NCBI RefSeq assembly: GCF_034661175.1
Contig: NZ_CP141058.1
Location: 2,542,001-2,606,000, forward strand
Direction: 5' to 3'
Source: Nocardioides renjunii
GTDB lineage: Bacteria; Actinomycetota; Actinomycetes; Propionibacteriales; Nocardioidaceae
Length of the DNA: 64,000 nt
Shown piece by piece: positions 12,128 to 24,167 of this stretch. How positions within the stretch are numbered: the stretch's first letter is position 1; each line of letters opens with the position of its first letter. The notes under the pieces are model-generated. The model was not told the DNA's origin. It did no database searches and saw only the letters and a program-made list of their open reading frames with translations. Both the position numbers and the translations under genes were made by a program.

Positions 12128-13096
12128 TCAGCCCTCGTCGACGATCCGGCGGAAGGCGGCCGCGAGGCGGTCGGGATCGTGACGCGGCTCCCCCGGCACG
12201 GCGATGTCGTCCACCACCAGCCGGGCTCCCCGGTCGGTGACGACCGTCTCGAGCTGCTCGCGGTCGCCGACCAGTGAGGACGCGTCGACGACGACGGCGT
12301 GCACGGTCAGGTCGGGTGCGTGCTCGAACAGCGCGGCGAGGTGGTCGGCCGGGCCGAAGCCGGTGGTCTCCCCCGCCTGGGCCTCGAGGTTGAGCACCAC
12401 CACGAGGCGTGCCTCGGTCTCCGCCAGGGCGCGGCGCAGGCCCGGCACCATGAGGTGCGGGATCACCGAGCTGAACCAGGACCCGGGGCCCAGCACGACC
12501 CACTCGGCGGCCAGGATCGCCTCCACCGCCTCGGCGCACGCCTGCGGGTCCTCGGGGACCAGGGCGACCGACTCGATCTGCCCGGCCGTGGTCGCGACCT
12601 CGACCTGGCCGCGTACGACGCTGACGGCCGCCGGCTCGGCGGGGTCCGCGCCGCGGACGCGGGCCGTGATGTCCATCGGCGTGGTGGCCATCGGCAGCAC
12701 CCGCCCGTGGGCGCCGAGCAGCCGGCCCACCCAGTCGAGCGCGCGGACGTGGTCGCCCATCAGCTCCCACAGGCCGACGATGAGCAGGTTGCCGATGACG
12801 TGGCCGTTCATCTCGCCCTGACCGGCGAACCGGTGCTGGATGACGTCGGCCCAGGTGCGGCCCCACTCGTCGTCGCCGCACAGCGCGGCCAGCGCCATCC
12901 GCAGGTCGCCCGGGGGCAGGACCCCGAACTCGCCGCGCAGCCGGCCCGACGAGCCGCCGTTGTCGGCGACGGTCACCACCGCGGTCAGGTCGTCGATGGT
13001 GAGGTCGTCCTTGAGGCGCCGCAGCGCCGACAGGGTGGCGAAGAGGCCGTGACCGCCGCCGAGGGCCACCGCGGCCTGCGCGGTGTCGCGGGCCAC
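12128..13096 (-). CDS. yvcK: YvcK/GlmR-family gluconeogenesis factor
   Basis: YvcK-family proteins bind UDP-sugars and are needed for balanced cell-wall precursor synthesis on gluconeogenic carbon. The 322-residue product has the nucleotide-binding ALGGGHGLFATLSALR, VADNGGSSGRLR and the GNLLIVGLWE stretch typical of the 2-phospho-L-lactate transferase fold. The GTG start at 13096 sits one base after the rapZ stop, so the pair is probably translationally coupled. A direct effect on neighbouring glycolytic genes is not shown by the sequence. Confidence 0.94.
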   Translation of the reverse strand: MARDTAQAAVALGGGHGLFATLSALRRLKDDLTIDDLTAVVTVADNGGSSGRLRGEFGVLPPGDLRMALAALCGDDEWGRTWADVIQHRFAGQGEMNGHVIGNLLIVGLWELMGDHVRALDWVGRLLGAHGRVLPMATTPMDITARVRGADPAEPAAVSVVRGQVEVATTAGQIESVALVPEDPQACAEAVEAILAAEWVVLGPGSWFSSVIPHLMVPGLRRALAETEARLVVVLNLEAQAGETTGFGPADHLAALFEHAPDLTVHAVVVDASSLVGDREQLETVVTDRGARLVVDDIAVPGEPRHDPDRLAAAFRRIVDEG

Positions 13097-13097
13097 G

Positions 13098-13967
13098 TCA
13101 CTCCCTGCCGAGGTCGCGGTGGGAGGTGCTGACGTCGTAGCCCGCCTCCCGCATCAGGCCGGCGATGGCCTCGGTCATCGCCACGCTGCGATGCTTGCCG
13201 CCGGTGCACCCGACGGCGACCTGCATGAAGCGCTTGCCCTCGTGGAGGTAGCCCTCGGCGATGGTGCGCAGCACCGGGAGGTACTGCTCGAGGAAGGTCC
13301 CGGCGCCCGGCTGCGAGAGGACGTAGGCGGCGACGTCGGGGTCGCGGCCGTTCTGCGGCCGCAGCTCGGGGACCCAGTGGGGGTTGGGCAGGAACCGCAT
13401 GTCGGCGACCCAGTCGGCGTCGACGGGGATGCCGTACTTGAAGCCGAAGCTGATGACGGTCACCTTGAGCCGCGTCGTGGTCGCGGTGCCGAAGAGCTCG
13501 GTGATCTTGTCCTGCAGCTGGTGCACGTTGTAGTTGGACGTGTCGAGCAGCACGTCGGCGTCGCCGCGGATCTCGGCCATCGCCCCGCGCTCGCGCTGGA
13601 GGCCGTGGAGCAGGCGGCCGCTGCCCTGCAGCGGGTGGGGGCGACGTGCCGCCTCCTGGCGGCGGACCAGGACGTCGTCGGTCGCCTCGAGGAACAGCAG
13701 CGTCGTGGGCCGGCCGGTGACCTGCTGGTGGCGGTTGGCCTGGAGCGAGTCGAAGAACGACCCGGACCGGACGTCGACGACCACCGCGATCGGCTGGTGG
13801 ATGCCCTTGCTGTCGTCGACGAGGCGTACGACGTCGCGCACCAGCGTCGGCGGGAGGTTGTCGACCACGAAGTAGCCGAGGTCCTCCAGCTCCTTGGCCG
13901 CGGTGCTGCGTCCGGCGCCGGTCATGCCGGTCACGATGACCAGCTCGCCGGGGGTCGGCTCGGGCAT
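13098..13967 (-). CDS. rapZ: RNase adapter protein RapZ
   Basis: This is a nucleotide-binding protein of the RapZ/YvcJ family; in E. coli it guides RNase E cleavage of GlmZ, while its actinobacterial role is less clear. The 289-residue product has a P-loop variant GMTGAGRST, with Arg where most P-loops have Lys (common in this family), and the C-terminal GCTGGKHRSV signature. The ATG directly follows the uvrC TAG. Confidence 0.95.
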   Translation of the reverse strand: MPEPTPGELVIVTGMTGAGRSTAAKELEDLGYFVVDNLPPTLVRDVVRLVDDSKGIHQPIAVVVDVRSGSFFDSLQANRHQQVTGRPTTLLFLEATDDVLVRRQEAARRPHPLQGSGRLLHGLQRERGAMAEIRGDADVLLDTSNYNVHQLQDKITELFGTATTTRLKVTVISFGFKYGIPVDADWVADMRFLPNPHWVPELRPQNGRDPDVAAYVLSQPGAGTFLEQYLPVLRTIAEGYLHEGKRFMQVAVGCTGGKHRSVAMTEAIAGLMREAGYDVSTSHRDLGRE

Positions 13968-15947
13968 CTAGTCGTCCTCCAGGATCTCGCCGGTGGCGGT
14001 GTTGACCGCCGGCTCTCGGGGTGCAGTCTTGCGGGTCGCGTCGGCCTTCGCGACCGCGTCCTTGATGGCGGTCGCCGTGCGGGGGCCGATGCCCGGCACG
14101 AGCGCGATCTGGTCGGCCTCGGCCTCGCGGAGCTTCTTGAGCGAGCCGAAGTGCTTGAGCAGCGTCTTGCGCCGCACCTCCCCGAGGCCCGGCACGTCGT
14201 CGAGCATGCTCTCCACCATCGACTTGGACCGGCGGCCGCGGTGGTGGGTGATGGCGAACCGGTGGGCCTCGTCACGGATGCGCTGGAGCAGGTAGAGGCC
14301 CTCGCTGGTGCGCGCCATGATGACCGGGTCCTCCTCCCCCGGCAGCCACACCTCCTCGAGCCGCTTGGCCAGGCCGCACACCGGGATGTCGTTCAGCCCG
14401 AGCTCGGCGAGGGCCTGCTGAGCGGCCGCCACCTGCGGTGGCCCGCCGTCCACGACGACCAGCGACGGGGCGTACGCGAACTTGCGCGGGCGGCCGGTGT
14501 CCGGATCGATCAGCATGGGGCCGGAGTCGGTGGCCACCGTCTCGCTGCGCGCCTGCTCGTCGAGGAGGCGACGGAACCGCCGGGTGATCACCTCGTGCAT
14601 CGACGCGACGTCGTTCTGGCCGTCGACGCCGCGGATGACGAACCGGCGGTACTCCGACTTGCGGGCCAGCCCGTCCTCGAAGACCACCATCGAGGCGACG
14701 ACCTCGGTGCCCTGGAGGTTGGAGACGTCGTAGCACTCGATCCGCAGCGGCACCTCGTCGAGGCCGAGGGCCTGCTGGATCTCCTCGAGCGCCCGGTTGC
14801 GGGTGGTGAGGTCGCTGGCGCGCTTGGTCTTGTGGAGCGCCAGCGCCTGCAGGGCGTTGGTCGCGACGGTCTGCTGCAGGTCGCGCTTGTCGCCGCGCTG
14901 CGGGACCCGGATGGCGACCTTGCTGCCGCGCCGCTCGCCGAGGAGCTCCTCGAGGACGTCGTGGTCGGGCGGCAGGGCCGGCACCAGGACCTCGCGCGGG
15001 ATGGAGTCGGACTCACCGCCGTAGAGCTGGAGCAGGAAGTCCTGCACGAGCTCGGGGGTGCCGCCCTCGTCGGTGCGGTCGGCCACCCACCCCCGCTGTC
15101 CGCGGATCCGCCCGCCGCGGACGTAGAAGATCTGCACGGCCACCTCGAGCGGGTCCTCGGCCAGGGCGATCACGTCGGCGTCGGTGCCGTCGCCGAGGAC
15201 CACCGCCTGCTTCTCGAGGGCCCGGTTGAGGGCGCCGAGGTCGTCACGCAGCCGAGCGGCCTTCTCGAAGTCGAGCGCCTCCGAGGCGGCGTACATCTCG
15301 CGCTCGACGCGCCGGGTGAACGCCGCGGTGTTGCCGCCCATGAAGTCGCAGAAGTCGTCGACGATCTCGCGGTGCTCCTGCGCGGTGACGCTGCCGACGC
15401 AGGGGGCGGAGCACTTGTCGATGTAGCCGAGGAGGCACGGCCGGCCGATCTGCGCCGAGCGCTTGAAGACGCCGTTGCTGCACGAGCGCATCGGGAAGAC
15501 GCGCAGCAGCAGGTCGACGGTCTCGCGGATGGCCCACGCGTGGCTGTAGGGGCCGAAGTAGCGGGTGCCCTTGCGCTTGGCGCCGCGGCCGACCATCACC
15601 CGGGGGAACTCCTCGCCCACCGTGACGGCGAGCCAGGGGTAGGACTTGTCGTCGCGGTACTTGACGTTGAACCGCGGGTCGAACTCCTTGATCCAGCTGT
15701 ACTCCAGCTGGAGCGCCTCGACCTCCGTGTCGACGACCGTCCACTCCACGCTCGCGCCCGTGGTGACCATGCTGGCCGTGCGCGGGTGCAGGTTGCCGAT
15801 GTCCTGGAAGTAGGACGAGAGGCGTGAGCGGAGGCTCTTGGCCTTGCCGACGTAGATGACGCGACCCTTGGCGTCGCGGAACCGGTAGACCCCCGGACTG
15901 GTCGGGATCGACCCCGGCGCAGGGCGGTAGGAGCTCGGGCTTGCCAC
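13968..15947 (-). CDS. uvrC: Excinuclease ABC subunit C
   Basis: UvrC makes both incisions in nucleotide excision repair. The 659-residue product has a GIY-YIG domain ([22 protein letters not shown], split here by position: GVY at about 20 and YVGK at about 33), a UVR domain around residue 215, the RNase H-like domain ([16 protein letters not shown] and VVDGGPPQV) and C-terminal helix-hairpin-helix motifs ([18 protein letters not shown]). The start is GTG at 15947. It leads the uvrC-rapZ-yvcK-whiA operon. Confidence 0.96.
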   Translation of the reverse strand: MASPSSYRPAPGSIPTSPGVYRFRDAKGRVIYVGKAKSLRSRLSSYFQDIGNLHPRTASMVTTGASVEWTVVDTEVEALQLEYSWIKEFDPRFNVKYRDDKSYPWLAVTVGEEFPRVMVGRGAKRKGTRYFGPYSHAWAIRETVDLLLRVFPMRSCSNGVFKRSAQIGRPCLLGYIDKCSAPCVGSVTAQEHREIVDDFCDFMGGNTAAFTRRVEREMYAASEALDFEKAARLRDDLGALNRALEKQAVVLGDGTDADVIALAEDPLEVAVQIFYVRGGRIRGQRGWVADRTDEGGTPELVQDFLLQLYGGESDSIPREVLVPALPPDHDVLEELLGERRGSKVAIRVPQRGDKRDLQQTVATNALQALALHKTKRASDLTTRNRALEEIQQALGLDEVPLRIECYDVSNLQGTEVVASMVVFEDGLARKSEYRRFVIRGVDGQNDVASMHEVITRRFRRLLDEQARSETVATDSGPMLIDPDTGRPRKFAYAPSLVVVDGGPPQVAAAQQALAELGLNDIPVCGLAKRLEEVWLPGEEDPVIMARTSEGLYLLQRIRDEAHRFAITHHRGRRSKSMVESMLDDVPGLGEVRRKTLLKHFGSLKKLREAEADQIALVPGIGPRTATAIKDAVAKADATRKTAPREPAVNTATGEILEDD

Positions 15948-15960
15948 CCGACAACCCTAC

Positions 15961-15988
15961 GGGCGGCCCCCGACACCGGAGGCCGCCC
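15961..15988 (-). terminator. Hairpin terminator candidate downstream of the Ig-like gene
   Basis: GGGCGGCC (15961-15968) pairs perfectly with GGCCGCCC (15981-15988) across a 12-base loop, between the stop at 16019 and the uvrC start. There is no U-tract, as is usual in high-GC actinobacteria. Confidence 0.6.
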
Positions 15989-16018
15989 GGTGGGTCACCG
16001 GAGGACGGGGATCGGCCG

Positions 16019-16924
16019 CTACTTCACCTTCTGCGGGCGCGACCGCAGCGAGACGGTCTGGAAGCCGGCCTGGCGTCCGGTGACCTTGACCACCAGCTTC
16101 TTGCCGCGCATGGCACGGGTCACCTTGAGCGAGCGCTTGTTCGCCTTCTTGACGGCCTTCTTGCCGAGGTACCACCGGTAGGTCAGCCGCGTCCCGGCGC
16201 TCCAGCCCTTCACCGTGGCGACCACACGCTTGCCGACCTTGGCCTTGCCGCCGATCTTCGGCCGGGAGGTGACGAGCACGCCCGGCGCCACCTGCACCGT
16301 GGAGCCGGACCGGGCGAAGGTGGTCGTGGCGTAGCCGGCGGCCCGCGGGTACTCGCTGACCTGGATCGTCGCGCCGACGTCGGCGGGGCCAGGCTGGTAG
16401 GTCCGGGCGGTCGCGCCCGGGATCGGCGTGCCGTTGCGGCTCCACTGGTAGGCGGCGGAGTAGTCCGCGGGCTTCTGGCTGTCGTAGTTGACCCAGTCCA
16501 GCCCGGTCGCGGTCAGCGTTCCGCCGAGCCGCGCGTCGCCGGTGATCAGCGGAAGGCGCTGCGCGCCCTGGGCGTACCAGGCCGCCGGGGCGACCGTCTG
16601 CGGCGCGGAGGTCCGCGACGTGGGGTCCAGCCCGGGTGCGTACGCCGTCACCACCGCGCTCAGCGCGCCGCCGGCCATGGCCGGGGTCGGGCGGAAGGTG
16701 CGGTCCTCGGCGCCCGGGACGGGCTGGCCGTCGAGCAGCCACTGGTAGCGGTAGCCGGCGGGCGCGGGGCTGAAGCCGGACGGCGTGACCGTGACCTCGC
16801 GCAGGGCGGTCGCCGCGCCGACGCTGGCGGTGCCGCCCGCGACGGACGCGGCTGCGGGCGTACGCGTGATGGTCACGGTGGCGCCGCTGCCGCGCGCACG
16901 GTCAGCGTGCCGGAGTTGGTCCAC
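16019..16924 (-). CDS. Ig-like repeat C-terminal part of a frameshifted secreted protease
   Basis: This 301-codon frame encodes Ig-like/bacterial surface repeats of the type YQWLLDGQPVPGAEDRTF and YQWSRNGTPIPGATARTY, ending in a Lys/Arg-rich repeat (RWYLGKKAVKKANKRSLKV). It has no signal peptide of its own, and its first 12 residues are not repeat-like. The good match begins at GSGATVTIT, just where the upstream metalloprotease frame runs into an abrupt Ala-Pro tail and stops. Shifting frame by one base near 16885-16895 joins both into one exported protein. I read it as the 3' part of a frameshifted gene, not an independent gene. A sequencing error in the GC-rich run is possible. Confidence 0.65.
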   Translation of the reverse strand: MDQLRHADRARGSGATVTITRTPAAASVAGGTASVGAATALREVTVTPSGFSPAPAGYRYQWLLDGQPVPGAEDRTFRPTPAMAGGALSAVVTAYAPGLDPTSRTSAPQTVAPAAWYAQGAQRLPLITGDARLGGTLTATGLDWVNYDSQKPADYSAAYQWSRNGTPIPGATARTYQPGPADVGATIQVSEYPRAAGYATTTFARSGSTVQVAPGVLVTSRPKIGGKAKVGKRVVATVKGWSAGTRLTYRWYLGKKAVKKANKRSLKVTRAMRGKKLVVKVTGRQAGFQTVSLRSRPQKVK

Positions 16925-18198
16925 GCCTCGTCACGCTGCAGGGCGCCGTCGTTGCTGGCGTCCGGCTTGCGGAGGAAGGCGCCGGCCTCCTCGTTCTCCC
17001 GCTCGACGACGATCCCGGGCGAGTAGGTCTGGCCGTAGCGGACCGTGGAGCTGCTGGTCGTGTAGTAGGTGCCGGCGTCGCCGCCGCCGCCGTTGCGCAG
17101 GTCGACGAAGTGCCGCAGGCCCGTGTCGGGGTCGATGAAGGTGACGCTGCGCAGCCCGCTCGTCGCCCCGCGCGAGGCGAGGGTCCAGGTGCCGCCGGCG
17201 GTGCCGTCGACGACCTCTCCGGGGGCGGTGATGCCCTGCTCCCACCGGTAGACGGTGCCGAGCACCGGGTTGGCGAAGCCGGACGGGCCCGCGCCCATCA
17301 CCTCGTAGAGGTTGCCGTACTCGGCGGCGGCGGTGTTGGCGTGCTCGAGGCTCACGTTGTGGCCGTACTCGTGCTCCAGGACGATCCGGAAGTCGGCTCT
17401 GGCCTCGGCCTGGAGGATGACGGGTCCGCCGCTGACGAACGACGAGCCCAGCCGGGCGCGGCCGCCGACCGTGCCGCCGCAGCCGTCGGGCACGACGACG
17501 ACCAGGTGGTTGGGCGACGACCCGGAGAAGTCGACGCCCGGGAACGCCTGGCTGCCGACGCTGGCGGCGATGGCACCGAAGTCGGCGCCGCCTGCGCCGA
17601 GGCCGCAGCCGGACGCGGTGGAGCCCGCGGTCGACGCGACGGGCACCACCGGTGACGCCGTCGTCCAGGACGGGATCTGGCCGCCCGACTCACGCACCCA
17701 GTACTGCTGGGCGCCGGCGAGGCCGTCGAGGATCTGCGCGTCGGTCAGTCCGACCGCGCCGAAGTTGGTCACCCTGGCGACGTACGTCGCGTGGTTGGTC
17801 GGTCCGGCGGACGGACCGGGCGATGCCACGCGGGCGCTCACCACCTCCAGCGGCGTGCCGTCGGCGGCGGCCCGGCTGAGCGCGCCGGCCCGCGCCGGAC
17901 CGGTCAGCGTCCTGCCCTCGCCCGTGCCCGGTGCGGCCAGCGTGCCGGTGAAGTCCGACAGCGGCTCGGCGGTGAACCCGTCGGCCAGCTCGACCTCGGT
18001 GCCGGAGGGCAGCAGCAGCGAGTAGCGGTCCGGGTCACCGCCCTCGCCGGCCACCACCAGGACCGTGCCGGTGACGTCGAGCGTGTCGCGCGACGTCCCG
18101 CCGGGGGCGGACGCGCCCTGGGCCGGGGTCAGCAGCGCCGCTGCGACGGCGACCGCGGTGGCGACCGTGAGACGTGCTCGGACAGCCTTCGAGACCAT
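16873..18198 (-). CDS. Secreted M11-like zinc metalloprotease (frameshifted 3' end)
   Basis: The 441-residue product begins with a Sec-type signal peptide (MVSKAVRARLTVATAVAVAA...AQGASA). The zinc motif HEYGHNVSLEH lies at about residues 273-283, followed by YEVMGAG as a Met-turn, the pattern of gametolysin-type (M11) metzincins. Position 8 of the motif is Ser instead of the usual Gly. The start at 18198 has GGGGGAG upstream. The frame ends in RAAAAPP, whereas a one-base shift continues into the Ig-like repeats of the next frame, so the C-terminus shown is probably an artefact or mutation. Substrate unknown; likely exported. Confidence 0.75.
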   Translation of the reverse strand: MVSKAVRARLTVATAVAVAAALLTPAQGASAPGGTSRDTLDVTGTVLVVAGEGGDPDRYSLLLPSGTEVELADGFTAEPLSDFTGTLAAPGTGEGRTLTGPARAGALSRAAADGTPLEVVSARVASPGPSAGPTNHATYVARVTNFGAVGLTDAQILDGLAGAQQYWVRESGGQIPSWTTASPVVPVASTAGSTASGCGLGAGGADFGAIAASVGSQAFPGVDFSGSSPNHLVVVVPDGCGGTVGGRARLGSSFVSGGPVILQAEARADFRIVLEHEYGHNVSLEHANTAAAEYGNLYEVMGAGPSGFANPVLGTVYRWEQGITAPGEVVDGTAGGTWTLASRGATSGLRSVTFIDPDTGLRHFVDLRNGGGGDAGTYYTTSSSTVRYGQTYSPGIVVERENEEAGAFLRKPDASNDGALQRDEAWTNSGTLTVRAAAAPP

Positions 18199-18304
18199 GT
18201 GGTGCTCCCCCTGCGCGTGCCCCCCGTCAGGGCAGTCGGGGGCATTCTGTCCCCGAGCACGGCCTCCTGCACCCGGGACCCGCAGGTCGCCCGCAGGAGT
18301 TGCG

Positions 18305-18769
18305 TCAGGCGCGGGTGATGGAGTCCCCGTCGACCGTGATCTCGACCGCCTCGAGGGGCGCCGAGGCCGGGCCGGACAGCGGCGAGCCGTCCTCCAGCGA
18401 GAAGCGGCTGGCGTGGCAGGGACACGGGATCTCGCCCTCGCTGCTGGTCTCCACGAGGCAGCCCTGGTGGGTGCACACGGCGGAGAACGCCTTGAAGTCA
18501 CCCTCCGTCGGCTGGGTCACGACGACCTTGGCGCCGGTCACCACGAGGCAGCCGCCGACCGGTACGTCGGCGGCGCTGGCCAGCGCCTCGCCACCCGCCG
18601 CCCCGCCGCTCTCCTCCTCGGTGGGCTCGCCGGTCGGCTCGTCGCCACCCGACGTGGCAGGGTCGGTCGCGCTGGTGTCGTCGTCGGAGCCGCACGCGGC
18701 CAGGACGGGGACACCGAGGGCGACCGCGGCGGAACCGGACAGGGCACGACGTCTGTTGATCGTGGTCAT
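18305..18769 (-). CDS. TAT-exported Rieske [2Fe-2S] lipoprotein
   Basis: The 154-residue protein starts with a twin-arginine-like NRRRALSG segment, a hydrophobic stretch and a lipobox VLAAC (Cys26), followed by an acidic Ser/Thr/Glu-rich linker. The Rieske cluster ligands are in CTHQGC and, 18 residues on, CPCH. The fold suggests an electron-transfer protein anchored outside the membrane; its partner is unknown. No cytochrome bc1 subunits are nearby. ATG at 18769 fits a leaderless promoter, with TAGGGT seven bases upstream. Confidence 0.85.
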   Translation of the reverse strand: MTTINRRRALSGSAAVALGVPVLAACGSDDDTSATDPATSGGDEPTGEPTEEESGGAAGGEALASAADVPVGGCLVVTGAKVVVTQPTEGDFKAFSAVCTHQGCLVETSSEGEIPCPCHASRFSLEDGSPLSGPASAPLEAVEITVDGDSITRA

Positions 18770-18776
18770 GCGAGCG

Positions 18777-18782
18777 ACCCTA
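18777..18782 (-). promoter_or_regulatory. Leaderless-type -10 box for the Rieske gene
   Basis: TAGGGT on the minus strand ends seven bases before ATG at 18769, matching the TANNNT-N6-8-start pattern seen repeatedly in this window. Confidence 0.55.
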
Positions 18783-18809
18783 GCCAGCGCACCTGTGAGG
18801 AGACTGTGA

Positions 18810-21836
<3,027 letters not shown>

Positions 21837-21866
21837 TGTGGTCCTCGTTCTGGCAGCGTGGTGGAG

Positions 21867-21882
21867 TCGAACACATGTTCGT
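21867..21882 (-). promoter_or_regulatory. LexA (SOS) box upstream of uvrA
   Basis: TCGAACACATGTTCGT matches the actinobacterial SOS-box consensus TCGAAC-N4-GTTCGA at 11 of 12 defined positions. It lies 31-46 bases upstream of the uvrA start. LexA control of uvrA is known in mycobacteria and other bacteria. Confidence 0.88.
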
Positions 21883-22007
21883 CTCGATGGGCGCGGAGGG
21901 TCAACCCGGCGCGCCGTTCCACCTTCTCACGCAGCACCGACAGCGGGGCCATCGAGCACCCGCTCGGGTGGACGGTGCACGCTCGACGGTGGTGGCACGA
22001 TGGGCCT

Positions 22008-22742
22008 GTGACCGACGTCCCGCGACCGTCCCCCGACCTGCTGGTCGACGCCGATCGAGCGCTCGTCCGCACGGTCGACCAACTCTCCGACTCCCAGTAT
22101 GCCGAGCCCTCACAACTCCCCGGCTGGTCGCGCGCCCACGTCGTCGCCCACCTGGCGCTCAACGCGGAGGCGCTGGCGGGCGTGCTGCACGGGGCCCACC
22201 TCGGTCAGCACCGGCCGATGTACGCCTCCCCAGAGGCGCGCGACACCGACATCGAGGCGCTCGCCGCCGCCGACCCTGGAGAGGTCCGCGAGCGGTTCCT
22301 CGCCTCGCAGGGGCAGTTCCGGCAGGCGCTCGAGGCGATGACCGAGGGCGACTGGGACGGACGGTTCGAGCGGACGCCGGGCGGCCCGTCGTTCGGGCTC
22401 GCCAACGTCGCGCCCATGCGGCTGCGGGAGGTCGAGGTCCACCACGCCGACCTGGGCGCCGGCTACACCGCCGCCGACTGGCCGGAGGGGTTCCGCCGGC
22501 TGCTGCTCGACTCGATGGCCAAACGGCCCTTCCCCGCACCCTTCGACGTACGCGCCACCGACCTCGACGGCACCTGGCACGTCGGCCGGGCCGGTGACCA
22601 GCGCGGTGACCAGCGCGACGGTGCTGTCGTGCCGGTGGTCACGGGCACGTCGTCCGACCTCGGCTGGTGGCTGACCGGCCGGGGTGCCGGCCAGGGACTC
22701 ACGACCGACGCCGACCAGCTCCCGGAGGTGCACCCGTGGTGA
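22008..22742 (+). CDS. Maleylpyruvate isomerase family mycothiol-dependent enzyme
   Basis: The 244-residue product belongs to the DinB-like MDMPI superfamily of actinobacterial mycothiol-dependent proteins. The conserved N-terminal helical bundle includes LPGWSRAHVVAHLALNAEAL, with metal-binding histidine, and a second His-rich segment VEVHHADLGAGY near residue 148. Members include maleylpyruvate isomerase and thiol S-transferases; the specific substrate cannot be read. The GTG start fits the TNA start pattern of the family. Its stop overlaps the start of the MBL-fold gene, so the two form an operon. Confidence 0.85.
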   Translation: MTDVPRPSPDLLVDADRALVRTVDQLSDSQYAEPSQLPGWSRAHVVAHLALNAEALAGVLHGAHLGQHRPMYASPEARDTDIEALAAADPGEVRERFLASQGQFRQALEAMTEGDWDGRFERTPGGPSFGLANVAPMRLREVEVHHADLGAGYTAADWPEGFRRLLLDSMAKRPFPAPFDVRATDLDGTWHVGRAGDQRGDQRDGAVVPVVTGTSSDLGWWLTGRGAGQGLTTDADQLPEVHPW

Positions 22743-23425
22743 ACGAGTCCTACACCGGCCAGGTCTCCCCCGGCGGCCCGCCGGACGTGCGCCGGCTCGG
22801 CTGCCTGACCCTGACCAAGGTCGCGGTCGACCCCGACATGTCCAACAACTGCTACCTGCTCCACTGCGCCGAGACCGACGAGGTGGTCCTCGTCGACGCC
22901 GCGGCCGAGCCCGACCGGTTGCTCGAGCTCATCGGCGACCGCTCCCTCACCTCGATCGTCACGACCCACCAGCACTGGGACCACCACCGCGCGCTCGCGG
23001 CCGTGAAGGCGGCGCACCCGGGGGCCACCGTTGTCGCCGGGGCGCCCGACGCCGACGCCATCGAGGAGCAGACCGGGGTGAGCGTCGACCGCCGCGTCGG
23101 CGAGGGCGACAAGATCGCCGTCGGCACCTGCGACATGACCGTCATCCCGGTCGCCGGCCACACGCCGGGCTCGATCTGCCTCGTCCTCGACGACGAGGTC
23201 GTCGCGCCGACACCGCACCTCTTCACCGGCGACTGCCTGTTCCCCGGCGGGGTGGGGGCGACCCGGGGCGACGCAGAGGCCTTCCGACAGCTCATCGGGG
23301 ACGTCGAGACGAAGATCTTCGGCCGGCTCCCCGACGAGACGTGGTTCTACCCCGGCCACGGCGACGACGGCCGGCTCGGCGACGAGCGGCCCTCCCTCGG
23401 CGAGTGGCGGGCCCGCGGCTGGTGA
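22739..23425 (+). CDS. MBL-fold metallo-hydrolase
   Basis: The 228-residue protein has the metallo-beta-lactamase motif HQHWDHH (HxHxDH), PVAGHTPGS and YPGHGDDGR, so it binds two metals and is likely a glyoxalase II-like or persulfide dioxygenase-like thioester hydrolase. Coupling to a mycothiol-dependent enzyme upstream and a thioredoxin-rhodanese protein downstream suggests thiol or sulfur metabolism. Start candidates are GTG at 22736 or 22739; the latter overlaps the upstream stop. Confidence 0.85.
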   Translation: MNESYTGQVSPGGPPDVRRLGCLTLTKVAVDPDMSNNCYLLHCAETDEVVLVDAAAEPDRLLELIGDRSLTSIVTTHQHWDHHRALAAVKAAHPGATVVAGAPDADAIEEQTGVSVDRRVGEGDKIAVGTCDMTVIPVAGHTPGSICLVLDDEVVAPTPHLFTGDCLFPGGVGATRGDAEAFRQLIGDVETKIFGRLPDETWFYPGHGDDGRLGDERPSLGEWRARGW

Positions 23426-23459
23426 CGCTGGTCCTCGACCGCCGTGGCAGGCTGGAGGC

Positions 23460-24140
23460 ATGAGCACGCGTGAGCTGACCCTGGCGGACTTCGAGGAGAC
23501 GGTGAGCGGTGAGGGCATCGTCCTCGTCGACTTCTGGGCCGCCTGGTGCGGCCCCTGCCGCCAGTTCGCCCCCGTCTACGAGAAGGCGTCGGAGGAGCAC
23601 CCGGACATCGTCTTCGGCAAGGTCGACACCGAGGCCGAGCAGCAGCTGAGCCAGATGGCCGCGATCACCTCGATCCCCACGCTGATGCTGTTCCGCGACG
23701 GGGTCCTGCTGTTCAACCAGGCCGGCGCCCTGCCGCCGCAGGCTCTCTCCGGCGTGATCGCCCAGGCCCGTGAGCTCGACATGGACGCCGTCCGCCAGGA
23801 GCTGCAGGCCGCCCAGGCAGCCGCCGGCGACGCCCCGCAGGACGAGGTGGGCCTCGACGACTTCGCCGCCGCGCACAGCCAGGGGGCCTACGTCGTCGAC
23901 GTGCGCGAGGCCGACGAGGTGGCCGGCGGTCGCGTCCCCGGCGCGGTCCACATCCCGATGAACGAGGTGCCCGGCCGCGTCGCCGAGCTGCCGAAGGACC
24001 AGCCCGTCTTCGTCATCTGCCAGTCCGGCGGCCGCAGCCGCCAGGTCACCGACCACCTCCGCGCGCAGGGCGTCCCGGCCGTCAACGTGGCCGGCGGCAC
24101 GGGCGGCTGGGCGCAGCGCGGCTGGCCGCTCGAGCGCTGA
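23460..24140 (+). CDS. Thioredoxin-rhodanese fusion protein
   Basis: The 226-residue protein has an N-terminal thioredoxin domain (about residues 5-105) with active site AAWCGPCRQ, then a linker, then a C-terminal rhodanese domain (about 125-226) with a CQSGGRS active-site loop (Cys followed by Gly-Gly-Arg). Fusion of both on one chain fits persulfide handling: sulfur transfer by rhodanese and reduction by thioredoxin. It follows the MBL-fold gene in the same orientation after 34 bases. The specific pathway is inferred. Confidence 0.9.
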   Translation: MSTRELTLADFEETVSGEGIVLVDFWAAWCGPCRQFAPVYEKASEEHPDIVFGKVDTEAEQQLSQMAAITSIPTLMLFRDGVLLFNQAGALPPQALSGVIAQARELDMDAVRQELQAAQAAAGDAPQDEVGLDDFAAAHSQGAYVVDVREADEVAGGRVPGAVHIPMNEVPGRVAELPKDQPVFVICQSGGRSRQVTDHLRAQGVPAVNVAGGTGGWAQRGWPLER

Positions 24141-24144
24141 GCCG

Positions 24145-24165
24145 TCGCGGCTGGCCTCGCCGCGA
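24145..24165. terminator. Bidirectional hairpin between convergent genes
   Basis: TCGCGG (24145-24150) pairs with CCGCGA (24160-24165) across nine bases, between the stops of the thioredoxin-rhodanese gene and the convergent cytochrome b561 gene. Confidence 0.5.
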
Positions 24166-24167
24166 GG

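Noticed and set aside
13083..15827. A 914-codon plus-strand open frame opposite rapZ and uvrC.
   Set aside because: High GC content leaves antisense frames open; rapZ and uvrC on the minus strand have complete domain sets.
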